Source: JAMXLO01 sp041487355 (GTDB lineage: Bacteria; Pseudomonadota; Alphaproteobacteria; Acetobacterales; Acetobacteraceae). Taken from it: a DNA stretch of 33,431 bases. Of this stretch, positions 9,275-17,426 are shown piece after piece. Positions within the stretch are counted from its first letter, which is position 1. Every line of letters starts with the position of its first letter. The notes beneath the pieces are model-generated. The model saw only the letters and a program-made list of their open reading frames with translations. It was not told the DNA's origin and made no database searches. Both the position numbers and the translations under genes were made by a program. The stretch spans positions 1-33,431 of the forward strand of contig JBGPND010000037.1 in NCBI GenBank assembly GCA_041487355.1. Direction: 5' to 3'.

Positions 9275-10257
9275 ATGACAAGGTGCATCTCGACCACGCG
9301 CATGTGCGCCACCTGCTGACGGCCATGCTGCGCATCCGCCGGTTCGAGGAGAAGTGCTTCGAACTCTATCAGAGCGAGAAGATTCGCGGCTTCATGCATC
9401 TCTACGACGGCGAGGAGGCGGTTTCGGTCGGCGTGATCGAGGCGTTGCAGTCGCAGGACGCCATTGTCGCCACCTATCGCGAACACGGTCAGGCGCTGGC
9501 GCGCGGCATCGGCATGAATGTGCTGATGGCCGAGCTCTACGGCAAGCAGGAGGGCTGTTGCCGCGGTCGCGGCGGCTCGATGCACGTGTTTGATCGCGCA
9601 ACGCGCTTCTATGGCGGCAACGCCATCGTGGGCGGCGGCCTGCCGCTCGCCGTCGGCACCGCTTTGGGCGACAAGATGCTGGGACGCGGTGCGGTCACGG
9701 CCTGCTTCTTCGGCGATGGCGCGGTGGATGAAGGCTCGTTTCACGAAAGCATGAACCTGGCTTCGCTGTGGCAACTGCCGGTGCTGTTCGTGTGCGAGAA
9801 CAATCTCTACGCGATGGGCATGGCGCTGGCACGCGCCGAGGCGGAGACGGATATCGCACGCAAGGCCGCCGGCTATCGCGTGGCGAGCGAAGCAGTGGAT
9901 GGCATGGACGTCGTCGCCGTCGAGGTTGCGGCGCGACGCGCGATTGCAGAAATCCGCAGGACGAACGCGCCCTATCTGTTGGAGTGCCGCACCTATCGGT
10001 TCCGCGCGCATTCGATGTTCGACGCGCAGCTCTATCGTACTAAGCAGGAGATCGAGACTTGGCGCAAGAAGGACCCGATCCGGCAGCTACAATCGTGGCT
10101 GGAGCAGACCGGACTGCTGCATGCCGATGAGATAACCAGGATCGAGGCCGACATCGCCACCGAGATCGACGCGGCTGTTGCCTTTGCCGAGGCCGGCACT
10201 TGGGAGCCCGTCGAGGAGCTGGAACACTTCGTTATCATGGATCGGGTGCCGCAATGA
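9271..10257 (+). CDS. pdhA: Pyruvate dehydrogenase-type E1 component, alpha subunit
   Basis: 328 residues. Forms the thiamine-diphosphate E1 heterotetramer with the next gene and decarboxylates a 2-oxoacid, most likely pyruvate. Seen: RRFEEKCFELYQSEKIRGF and HLYDGEEAVSVG near the N-terminus, RGRGGSMHVFD, and the TPP/Mg motif beginning GDGAVDEGSFHE and ending CENN, followed by the phosphorylation-loop-like RAHSMFDAQLY. RGFMHLY and GRGGSMH favour the pyruvate/acetoin branch over the branched-chain branch encoded at 18400-19482. It overlaps the neighbours on both sides by ATGA. An acetoin dehydrogenase is the main alternative, since small E1alpha/E1beta/E2 operons of that kind look alike. Confidence 0.87.
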
Positions 10258-11261
10258 GTGCCGCAGCGAGCATGCCCGCGCCGCAACGCATGACCTACCG
10301 CGAGGCGTGCAAGCAGGCGATCCGTGCGGCAATCCTCGCCGATCCGCGCGTGTTCCTGATGGGCGAGGATGTGGCGCGCTATGGCGGCTGCTACGCCGTG
10401 ACCAAGGGTCTGGCGGACGAGTTGGGCGAAGAGAAGATTCGCGACACGCCGCTGTCCGAGGCCGGCTATGTCGGCGCCGGGATCGGTGCGGCGATCGCGG
10501 GCATGCGCCCGATTGTCGAGATCATGACAGTGAACTTCAGCCTTCTGGCGCTGGACCAGATCGTCAACAGCGCCGCGACCATCCCGCACATGTCGGGGGG
10601 CCAATTTGCCGTACCGCTGGTGATCCGCATGGCAACCGGCGCCGGGCGGCAGCTTGCCGCGCAGCATTCGCACAGCCTGGAGGGCTGGTACGCGCACATC
10701 CCGGGGCTCAAGGTGCTGGCACCGGCGACGATTGAGGATGCGCGGTACATGCTGCAACCGGCGCTCGACGATCCGAACCCGGTGCTGATCTTCGAGCACG
10801 TCATGCTGTATAACCGCGAGGACGAACTCGATCCGAACCTCACCGGCGTGGACATCGTCTCGGCAAAGATCCGCCGGCCGGGACGCGACGTCACGCTGGT
10901 GACCTATGGCGGCACGCTGTTCAAGACGCTCGATGCGGCGGAGACCTTGCACCAGGAGGGGATCGAGGCGGAGGTGATCGACCTGCGCGTGCTGCGTCCG
11001 CTCGACATGACGACGGTGCTCGGCTCGGTGGCGCGCACGCGGCGGGTGGTCATCGTCGATGAGGGCTGGAAGTCGGGCTCGCTGTCGGCCGAGATCGCCG
11101 CCCGAATCGCCGAGCAGGCTTTCTTCGAACTCGACGCGCCGATCCGCCGCGTCTGCTCGCGCGAGGTGCCGATCCCCTACGCCGCGCATCTCGAGCAGGC
11201 GGCGCTGCCGCAGGCACCTGCCATCGTCGCCGCGGCGCGGGGATTGGTGAAAGGCGGATGA
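10254..11261 (+). CDS. pdhB: Pyruvate dehydrogenase-type E1 component, beta subunit
   Basis: 335 residues from ATG 10254. Partner of the preceding alpha subunit; carries the pyrimidine-binding half of the thiamine-diphosphate site. Seen: TYREACKQAIRAAI, FLMGEDVARYGG with the conserved Glu, DTPLSEAGYVGAGIGAAIAG, NSAATIPHMSGG, QHSHSLEGWYAHIPGLKV, and in the C-terminal transketolase domain DLRVLRPLD and VIVDEGWKSG. All are standard E1beta landmarks. Unlike PdhB fused to a lipoyl domain in many alphaproteobacteria, this one has no N-terminal lipoyl domain. The start and stop both lie in ATGA overlaps, implying tight translational coupling. Confidence 0.88.
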   Translation: MSAAASMPAPQRMTYREACKQAIRAAILADPRVFLMGEDVARYGGCYAVTKGLADELGEEKIRDTPLSEAGYVGAGIGAAIAGMRPIVEIMTVNFSLLALDQIVNSAATIPHMSGGQFAVPLVIRMATGAGRQLAAQHSHSLEGWYAHIPGLKVLAPATIEDARYMLQPALDDPNPVLIFEHVMLYNREDELDPNLTGVDIVSAKIRRPGRDVTLVTYGGTLFKTLDAAETLHQEGIEAEVIDLRVLRPLDMTTVLGSVARTRRVVIVDEGWKSGSLSAEIAARIAEQAFFELDAPIRRVCSREVPIPYAAHLEQAALPQAPAIVAAARGLVKGG

Positions 11262-12430
11262 TCGACTTCCGCATGCCCTCGCTCGGTGCCGACATGGAGG
11301 CCGGCACGCTCGTCGAATGGCTGGTGAAGCCCGGCGCCAAGGTGAAGCGCGGCGACGTCGTGGCCGTGGTGGAAACGCAGAAGGGCGCAATCGAGATCGA
11401 GATCTTCAACGATGGCGTGGTGTCCGATCTCATGGTGCCGGTGGGTGGACGCGTTCCGGTCGGCACGGTTCTTGCGAGGGTCGATGGCGTAACGACCGCC
11501 GCGGTGCCAGCAGCCCCGCTGCCGCCCCTGCCTGCACCTGCGGTTGCTGTCGCAGCGCCGCCGCCGGCGGTCGTGCCGATCCCTGCGGCCACGCCGGGTC
11601 GCCAACGCATTTCACCGGCAGCGCGTCGCATCGCCGCCGAACGAGGCATCGAGATCGAGCGACTCACGGGAACCGGGCCAGGTGGCGTGATCACCGTGGC
11701 GGACGTCGAAGCGGCGAAGCCTGCGCCGCCCGGCGGCGAGGTGACGCGGCGGCGCGCTGGCTTCGATCCCGCGGCAATGCGCCAGGCCATCGCCGCCGCG
11801 ATGAGCCGGTCGAAGCGGGAAATCCCGCATTACTACCTGAGCCAGACCGTGGAGGTCTCCGCCGCGCTGGCGCGGCTGGAACGGCTCAACAGCGAACGGC
11901 CGCCGCCCGAGCGCGTGCTGCCGGCGGCGCTCTTTCTGCGCGCGATCGCGTTGGCGGTGGTGAAGACACCGGAGCTGAACGGGTTCTGGGAGGAAGGGCG
12001 GTTCCGCCCGGGCGACGGCGTGCATATCGGCTGGGCGATCGCGCTGCGTGGCGGCGGGCTGGTGGCGCCGGCGATCCGCGACGCCGATCGACGCTCGCTC
12101 GATGAGGTGATGGCGGCGATGCGCGACCTCGTCCTGCGGGCGCGCAGCTCGGGTCTGCGCAGCTCCGAGTTGAGCGATCCCACGATCACAGTGACGAGCC
12201 TCGGCGATCGGGGGGCAGAGACCGTGTTGCCGATCATCTACCCGCCACAGGTGGCGATGATCGGTATCGGCCGGATCGTCACGCGTCCCTGGGTGGTGGA
12301 TGGCGCGATCGGACCGCGTCCGGTTGTCACGATGACATTGGCCGGCGATCACCGGGCGAGCGACGGCCATCGTGGTGGTCTGTTGCTGGCCGAGATCGAT
12401 CGTCTGTTGCAGGAGGCGGAGACGCTATGA
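11258..12430 (+). CDS. pdhC: Dihydrolipoamide acyltransferase (E2) of the pyruvate dehydrogenase-type complex
   Basis: 390 residues. Domains in order: one lipoyl domain (1-77) with lipoyl-Lys K42 in VETQKGAIE; a Pro/Ala-rich linker (79-112); a peripheral subunit-binding domain (about 115-152, RISPAARRIAAERG and GTGPGGVI); and the catalytic acyltransferase domain (about 175-390). The catalytic motif near the C-terminus is DHRASDG with H365 and D369 intact. The binding domain would dock E1 or E3, but no lipoamide dehydrogenase gene lies in the window, so E3 must be shared from elsewhere. The lipoyl motif has Gln-Lys rather than Asp-Lys, as in acetoin-type E2s. The stop overlaps the start of the acyl carrier protein by ATGA. 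Confidence 0.87.
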   Translation: MIDFRMPSLGADMEAGTLVEWLVKPGAKVKRGDVVAVVETQKGAIEIEIFNDGVVSDLMVPVGGRVPVGTVLARVDGVTTAAVPAAPLPPLPAPAVAVAAPPPAVVPIPAATPGRQRISPAARRIAAERGIEIERLTGTGPGGVITVADVEAAKPAPPGGEVTRRRAGFDPAAMRQAIAAAMSRSKREIPHYYLSQTVEVSAALARLERLNSERPPPERVLPAALFLRAIALAVVKTPELNGFWEEGRFRPGDGVHIGWAIALRGGGLVAPAIRDADRRSLDEVMAAMRDLVLRARSSGLRSSELSDPTITVTSLGDRGAETVLPIIYPPQVAMIGIGRIVTRPWVVDGAIGPRPVVTMTLAGDHRASDGHRGGLLLAEIDRLLQEAETL

Positions 12431-12663
12431 ACGAAACGGAGGCGAGGAGCCTGGTGCTCGACGTGCTGTCCGGCATCGCGCCCGAAGCCGATTTCGCCGC
12501 ACTGCGCGGGAAAGCACAACTGCGCGACGAGCTCGATCTCGATTCGATGGATTTTCTCAACTTCATCGCCGCGCTGCACGAGCGCACCAGAATCGACATT
12601 CCCGAGGCCGATTACCCGAAGCTGTCCACATTGGATGGCGCCGTCACCTATCTCAACCGCTGA
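12427..12663 (+). CDS. Acyl carrier protein-like protein
   Basis: 78 residues with the four-helix carrier-protein pattern. The phosphopantetheine attachment site is ELDLDSMDF with Ser40 at the head of helix II. The following segment is acidic to neutral. It lacks the canonical DSL of fatty-acid AcpP, having DSM, so it is probably a specialised carrier. Its position is unusual: overlapping the E2 stop by ATGA and followed after 20 bases by aspartate 4-decarboxylase, with an acetyl-CoA synthetase at the head of the operon. No ketosynthase, phosphopantetheinyl transferase or other fatty-acid gene is adjacent. The acyl group carried and the partner enzyme are unknown. Confidence 0.82.
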   Translation: MNETEARSLVLDVLSGIAPEADFAALRGKAQLRDELDLDSMDFLNFIAALHERTRIDIPEADYPKLSTLDGAVTYLNR

Positions 12664-12683
12664 ATGGCGGGACGGAGCGCACC

Positions 12684-14339
12684 ATGGATGTCGTCAATCT
12701 GCGCAACTACGAACATCTCAGTCCGTTCGAGATCAAGGACGAGCTGATCAGGCTCGCTCACACGTCGGGGCAGACGTCGGCGCGCATGTTTCTCAACGCC
12801 GGTCGCGGCAATCCGAACTGGCTTGCGACGCGGGCGCGCGAGATCTTCTTTTTGCTGGGCCAGTTCGCCATCGGCGAGTCGATGCGCGTGATGGCGCATC
12901 CGGCCGGCATCGGCGGAATGCCTCGCGCTGCCGGCATCGCGGATCGGCTGGAGGCGTGGCTTACCGGGCAAGCCGGGACAGACGTTGCGGAAGCTACCCG
13001 CCGGCTCGTGCGCTACGCGGTGGAGAAATTCGCATTCCAACCCGATGCGTTCGTCCACGAGCTGATTGATGCGATCATCGGCGACAACTACCCGGTACCA
13101 GACCGGATGCTCGTCCACGCCGAGCAGGTGGTGCATGAGTACCTGGCACAGGCGATGTGCGGCATGCCGCGGCCGCCGGGTCGGTTCGATCTGTTCGCGG
13201 TCGAGGGCGGCACGGCGGCGATCTGCTATATATTCCGCTCGCTCAAGGCCAACCGCCTGCTGCGGCCCGGCGATCGCATCGCGCTCGGCACGCCGATTTT
13301 CACGCCGTATCTGGAGATGCCCGAACTCGAGGACTACGGCCTCGAGCCGGTTTACGTAAACGCTCCACAGGAGAACGGCTTCCAGTTCACCGATGCCGAA
13401 CTGGCCAAGCTCGCAGACCCGCGGGTCAAGGCATTCTTCCTGGTGAACCCAGGAAATCCGACCTCCGTTGCGATTAGCCCGGAGGTGCGGAGCAAGATCG
13501 CCGACCTGGTGCGGACCATGCGGCCCGACCTGATGCTATTGACCGACGACGTCTACGCCACGTTCGTCGACGATTTCCGTTCGTTGCTGGGCGAGCTGCC
13601 GCATAACACGATCGGGGTCTATTCGTATTCGAAGTATTTCGGCTGCACGGGGTGGCGGCTCGGCGTCATCGCCATCCACCAGGACAATGTGTTCGACCAG
13701 AAAATCGTCGAGCTGCCGGAGCCAGAGCGTCAGGCGCTCGATCGGCGCTATGGCATGCTGGCGCTTGAGCCACGCAGGATCAAATTCATCGATCGTCTCG
13801 TGGCCGACAGCCGGGACGTGGCGCTGAACCACACCGCCGGATTGTCGCCGCCGCAACAGGCCATGATGACGCTGTTTTCCCTCGTGGAACTGGCCGACCG
13901 CGAGCAGGCCTACCGGCAGGCGTGCATCGCGATCCTGCGTCGGCGGGTGGCGGCGCTGCTCGATGGTCTGGGGCTGGAGGCGAAGCCCGGCCCGTTGTTC
14001 GACAACTACTATGGCCTGATCGACCTGGAATTCTGGTTGCGCAAGCACCTTGGCGACGAGGTGGTCGGGTTCATCAAACAGAACGTCCATCCGCTCGACA
14101 TCGTGTTTCGCCTGGCCCGCGACCACGGCATAGTGCTGCTCAACGGTGGCGGCTTCCATGCGCCTGACTGGTCGGTCCGGGTGTCGTTCGCGAACCTGGA
14201 GGATGATGTCTACGACGACATCGGCCGCGCGGTTCGCGCAATCGCCCAGGACTACGTGCGGGCATACCGGTCCGCGCAACAGGCGGGTGGGACACCGCCC
14301 GTGCCCGAGGACGCATGGCCGAAGGAGCCGATACCATGA
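12684..14339 (+). CDS. aspD: Aspartate 4-decarboxylase / aspartate aminotransferase (PLP fold type I)
   Basis: 551 residues. The family removes the beta-carboxyl of L-aspartate to give L-alanine and CO2, with side transaminase activity. Seen: the typical N-terminus LSPFEIKDELIRLA, LNAGRGNPNW, the cofactor-contact region VEGGTAAICY, NPGNPTSVA, LTDDVYATFVDDF, the Schiff-base Lys K317 in YSYSKYFGCTGWRLG, and RVSFANLEDD near the C-terminus. Length and the long insertions relative to ordinary aminotransferases match AspD. The start at ATG 12684 begins at the family's usual N-terminus. In lactic acid bacteria the partner is the aspartate-alanine antiporter AspT; no transporter is found here. The stop overlaps the BON gene start. 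Confidence 0.88.
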   Translation: MDVVNLRNYEHLSPFEIKDELIRLAHTSGQTSARMFLNAGRGNPNWLATRAREIFFLLGQFAIGESMRVMAHPAGIGGMPRAAGIADRLEAWLTGQAGTDVAEATRRLVRYAVEKFAFQPDAFVHELIDAIIGDNYPVPDRMLVHAEQVVHEYLAQAMCGMPRPPGRFDLFAVEGGTAAICYIFRSLKANRLLRPGDRIALGTPIFTPYLEMPELEDYGLEPVYVNAPQENGFQFTDAELAKLADPRVKAFFLVNPGNPTSVAISPEVRSKIADLVRTMRPDLMLLTDDVYATFVDDFRSLLGELPHNTIGVYSYSKYFGCTGWRLGVIAIHQDNVFDQKIVELPEPERQALDRRYGMLALEPRRIKFIDRLVADSRDVALNHTAGLSPPQQAMMTLFSLVELADREQAYRQACIAILRRRVAALLDGLGLEAKPGPLFDNYYGLIDLEFWLRKHLGDEVVGFIKQNVHPLDIVFRLARDHGIVLLNGGGFHAPDWSVRVSFANLEDDVYDDIGRAVRAIAQDYVRAYRSAQQAGGTPPVPEDAWPKEPIP

Positions 14340-15058
14340 CCGACGACCTGGAGGTGCTCGATGCGGTTCGCAGCGCACTGCACAGCGAGCCGCGTGTCCA
14401 TGCCACCGATGGACCGATCCGCCTCGCCTTCGCCAACGGCGAACTGACGATGGAAGGCGAGGTCGATCACATTGCTGGCAAGAAATTGGCACTGGAGGCG
14501 GCAGCCCGGGTGCCGGGGGTGAGCATTATCATCGACCGCCTGCACGTGCGGCCCGCGACGCCAATGGGCGACGGCGACATCCGCGACAAGGTGCGCGACG
14601 CATTGCTGGAAGAGATCGCGCTCGCCTCATGCACCATCCGCGTGTGGGTCAAGGGACAACTGGAGACGGCACGGGAACCGCCGGATGCCACCGACACGAT
14701 CGACGTCAGGGTCGAGGATGGGATCGTCACGTTGGACGGCGACGTGGCCGGACCTGGGCAGAAGCGCATCGCCGGCGTGCTCGCCTGGTGGGTGCCGGGC
14801 AGCCGCGACGTGATCAACGGAATCGGTGTCACGCCGCCAGAGCAGGACAGCGAAGCCGCAGTCACCGATGCCGTGCTGCAGGTGCTGGAAAAGGACCCCT
14901 TCGTCGACGCGGAGAGCATTCGGGTGCATACGCGACGGGCGGTGGTGACGCTGGACGGCACCGTCCCGCGCGAAGCCGAACGCAAGCTTGCCGAGGACGA
15001 CGCCTGGTACGTCTTTGATGTCGACAAGGTGATCAACCGGCTTACCGTACGAGCATAG
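14336..15058 (+). CDS. Triple BON-domain protein, first copy
   Basis: 240 residues with three BON-type repeats, roughly 1-72, 80-160 and 170-240. Each has the alternating pattern of a helix, then GxVTLxGxV and a ...V.NRL.V strand (for example IVTLDGDVAG and AVVTLDGTVPR). BON domains usually bind membranes or other envelope parts, as in OsmY. No signal peptide or membrane segment is present, so this copy appears cytoplasmic. ATG 14336 has AAGGAG about seven bases upstream and overlaps the aspartate decarboxylase stop. It ends the acs-pdh operon; a long palindrome follows. It is a paralogue of the protein at 21854-22519, though repeat sequences differ considerably. Confidence 0.83.
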   Translation: MTDDLEVLDAVRSALHSEPRVHATDGPIRLAFANGELTMEGEVDHIAGKKLALEAAARVPGVSIIIDRLHVRPATPMGDGDIRDKVRDALLEEIALASCTIRVWVKGQLETAREPPDATDTIDVRVEDGIVTLDGDVAGPGQKRIAGVLAWWVPGSRDVINGIGVTPPEQDSEAAVTDAVLQVLEKDPFVDAESIRVHTRRAVVTLDGTVPREAERKLAEDDAWYVFDVDKVINRLTVRA

Positions 15059-15103
15059 AGTTCGGGTCGGCTCCGTGAATCTCGCCCATCGGCCGTACTC
15101 CTG

Positions 15104-15185
15104 CCGTCATGGCCGGGCTTGTCCCGGCCATCCGTCGCGGCACCGACGCTGGTACGGATGGCCGGGACAAGCCCGGCCATGACGG
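15104..15185. repeat. Large palindrome (REP-like element) between convergent genes
   Basis: Perfect 32-base inverted repeat with arms 15104-15135 and 15154-15185 and an 18-base loop. The arms begin CCGTCATGGCCGGG. It sits between the converging BON and leucine-dehydrogenase genes, where its transcript would fold strongly from either strand and could act as a bidirectional terminator or mRNA stabiliser. There is no T-tract, so a simple intrinsic terminator is not shown. A related element is at 19568-19610. Confidence 0.85.
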
Positions 15186-15191
15186 TGTGCG

Positions 15192-16298
15192 TCAGCCCCA
15201 GCGCCGATAGCCCGCCGCTTGCTTGACCCGCAGGTCGGCCAATGCGGTTGCGGCGGCTCGCGGCATGCTCTTGGTTCTGGCGGCTTCTTCGAGTACGCGG
15301 CGCGTATTGCGGCCGATCTTCTCCGCGATCGCGGAGAATGCTGCAGCCTCGGTGCCGCCGTGATACTCCACCGCGGCACAGATCACCCCGCCGGCATTGG
15401 CGATGAAGTCCGGCAGGACGAGGATGCCATGCGCATGCAGCATCGCCTCCGCCTCCTCGGTCGCGGGAATATTGGCGCCCTGCGCGACAAGCTTCGTCTG
15501 CAGGCGTGCGACATTGTCGGCGCGCAGGACGTCTGGCCGCGCGCTGGGGATCCAGATGTCACACTTCACGTCGATGATTGCGTCGGGGTCCCGCTTCTCG
15601 CCAGCCGGATACTCGCCGAGCGGCCGTCCGGCCAGCTTGTGCCGCGAGAGGTCGGCGACATCGAGGCCCGCCGGATCATACAGCGTAGCGCTGGTGTCCG
15701 CGGCGGCGACGAGAACCGCCCCCTTGTCGGCCAGGAACCGCGCGGCATGGCGGCCAACCGCGCCGAAGCCCTGCACGGCGACGCGGGCGCCTTGCAGCGA
15801 CAGGCCGCAATGCGGCAAGGCGGCCTCGATCGCGGCAACGAGGCCGAAGCCGGTCGCGCCGATCTCGTCCAGCGGGATGCCGCCAAGCACGGGAGGCAGG
15901 CCAACCGCGCGGCCGATCTCATCGCGCACCCAGGCCATGCAACGCTCGTCCGTCCCCATGTCGGGGCCGGGGATGTAATCGACCAGATCGCGGATGGCAC
16001 AAGCAAAGGCGCGGATCACCCGCTCCTTGTCTGCCGCCGGCATGTGTGGATTGCCGAAGATCACCGACTTGCCGCCACCATGCGGCAGTCCCGCAGCGGC
16101 GTTTTTCAACGTCATCGCGCGCGCCAGGCGGGCACATTCCTCGACGGTGACGTCCGGCGCCATGCGCACGCCACCGATCGCCGGGCCGCAGGCAAGGTTG
16201 TCGATCACCACGATGGCCTTCAGCCCGACGCCTGGCACGTGGATATGCACGATCTTTGCCGGGCCAAGCGGATCGGCGAAGCGGAACATGTTTTCCAT
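15192..16298 (-). CDS. Leucine/valine/glutamate-type amino acid dehydrogenase
   Basis: 368 residues; NAD(P)-dependent oxidative deamination of an amino acid to its 2-oxoacid, or the reverse. Seen: GGVRMAPDVTVEE, the substrate Lys K65 (TLKNAAAG), the catalytic Lys K77 (LPHGGGKS), GPDMGTDERCMAW, the Rossmann motif VAVQGFGAVGRHAARFL (about residues 170-186) and NAGGVI near the C-terminus. The length fits leucine dehydrogenase (about 365) better than glutamate dehydrogenase (about 420-450). The position, last gene behind a branched-chain-type 2-oxoacid dehydrogenase, supports leucine or valine as substrate. PDMGT is glutamate-dehydrogenase-like, so specificity is open. ATG 16298 has AAAGGA about ten bases upstream; the gene follows E2 by 27 bases. 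Confidence 0.82.
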   Translation of the reverse strand: MENMFRFADPLGPAKIVHIHVPGVGLKAIVVIDNLACGPAIGGVRMAPDVTVEECARLARAMTLKNAAAGLPHGGGKSVIFGNPHMPAADKERVIRAFACAIRDLVDYIPGPDMGTDERCMAWVRDEIGRAVGLPPVLGGIPLDEIGATGFGLVAAIEAALPHCGLSLQGARVAVQGFGAVGRHAARFLADKGAVLVAAADTSATLYDPAGLDVADLSRHKLAGRPLGEYPAGEKRDPDAIIDVKCDIWIPSARPDVLRADNVARLQTKLVAQGANIPATEEAEAMLHAHGILVLPDFIANAGGVICAAVEYHGGTEAAAFSAIAEKIGRNTRRVLEEAARTKSMPRAAATALADLRVKQAAGYRRWG

Positions 16299-16325
16299 GG
16301 TGCGGAATCCTTTCGGCAGCGGGCG

Positions 16326-17414
16326 TTATGACGCGCTCTCGAGCGCTGCCTTGACGGCGGCGAGAAAGCGCGCCGCCTCGCCACCCGAGACAGCGCGATG
16401 ATCGAAGGTAAGTGACAGCGGCAGCATCCGTCTTGCGACAAACGTGCCGTCAACGACCATGACGCGCGGATTGATACGGCCGACACCAAGGATGGCGACT
16501 TGCGGCGGCACCACGACGAGCGCGGCGAACTGCCCACCCAGCGTGCCGAAGTTCGACAGACTGATGGTGGCACCCCGCAACGCGTCGGGCGCGATGCGCC
16601 GTGTTCTCGCCGCCGTCTTGAGCCGTGCCAGCTCGTCGCTTATCGCCGCGAGGTCAAGCCGCTCCGCGTTGCGCAGCACGGGGACGATGAGACCGTCTTC
16701 CGTGTCGATGGCAACGCCGATATGGACCTCCGCATTCAGCCGGCGTGCCACAGTGGCGCCGTCATAGGCTACATTCAGCGCTGGCTCCGCTTTGCAGGCG
16801 GCGGCGAGTGCCGCGATCAGCCGCGCGGTCACCGGCGTTTCCGCCGGCCAGGCCTCGATGTCGGCCTCGTCGGTCACGGTGGCCGGCACGATCGCTCTAC
16901 CCGCCTCTGCCATGCGCAGGGCCATCGCGCGGCGAATGCCTCTGAGTGGCTCCGCGCCGGCTTGCGAACCGCCGGTGCGTTCCACATCGGCGCGGGTGAT
17001 TTCGCCCTGCGGACCACTGCCGGTCACCGTCGCGAGATCGACGCCGAGCGAGGCTGCCAGGGCGCGCACCGCCGGCGCCGCCCGCGGCCGTGCGGTGGGC
17101 TTGGCGGCCTGCACCGGCGCCGCTTCCACCAGCTCGCCGACCACGGCGCCGGTGTCGTGTCCAGCGTCGTCGCCAAATGCGACGAGCGGCGCGCCGATTG
17201 GTAGACGCGCGTGCGGGGCGGCAAGCAACTTGGCAATCCGCCCGGACCGTGGCGAGGGAATTTCGACCACTGCCTTGTCCGTTTCCACTGAGACAAGCGG
17301 CTGATCGGCCACGACATGGTCGCCCTCCGCCACGTGCCAGGCGACGATCTCGGCTTCCTGCAGGCCTTCACCGAGATCCGGCAGCACGAAGATCCGTTCG
17401 GGCTCGGTTGGCAT
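16326..17414 (-). CDS. Branched-chain 2-oxoacid dehydrogenase-type E2 acyltransferase
   Basis: 362 residues. Domains: lipoyl domain (7-82) with lipoyl-Lys K47 in VETDKAVVEI; short linker; peripheral subunit-binding domain (about 112-148, APAVRALAASLGVDLATVTGSG); catalytic domain (about 155-362) with LNVAYDG, GVAIDTEDGLIVPVLRNAE, and SNFGTLGG. The C-terminal active-site motif reads DHRAVSGG: H339 is kept, but Ser343 replaces the usual Asp of DHRxxDG. From memory, similar substitutions (for example Thr) occur in natural E2 relatives, so this need not mean inactivity. The start is well set by AGGAGG five bases before ATG 17414. It lies 12 bases after E1beta and 27 before the amino acid dehydrogenase. 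Confidence 0.85.
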   Translation of the reverse strand: MPTEPERIFVLPDLGEGLQEAEIVAWHVAEGDHVVADQPLVSVETDKAVVEIPSPRSGRIAKLLAAPHARLPIGAPLVAFGDDAGHDTGAVVGELVEAAPVQAAKPTARPRAAPAVRALAASLGVDLATVTGSGPQGEITRADVERTGGSQAGAEPLRGIRRAMALRMAEAGRAIVPATVTDEADIEAWPAETPVTARLIAALAAACKAEPALNVAYDGATVARRLNAEVHIGVAIDTEDGLIVPVLRNAERLDLAAISDELARLKTAARTRRIAPDALRGATISLSNFGTLGGQFAALVVVPPQVAILGVGRINPRVMVVDGTFVARRMLPLSLTFDHRAVSGGEAARFLAAVKAALESAS

Positions 17415-17426
17415 GCCGACCTCCTG

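Noticed and set aside
13350..13361. Palindrome GTTTACGTAAAC
   Set aside because: Lies within aspartate decarboxylase codons for VYVN and has no promoter context.
15219..16331. Open frame of 370 codons on the plus strand opposite the leucine-type dehydrogenase
   Set aside because: Composition typical of an antisense frame; the minus-strand gene has clear catalytic and Rossmann motifs.
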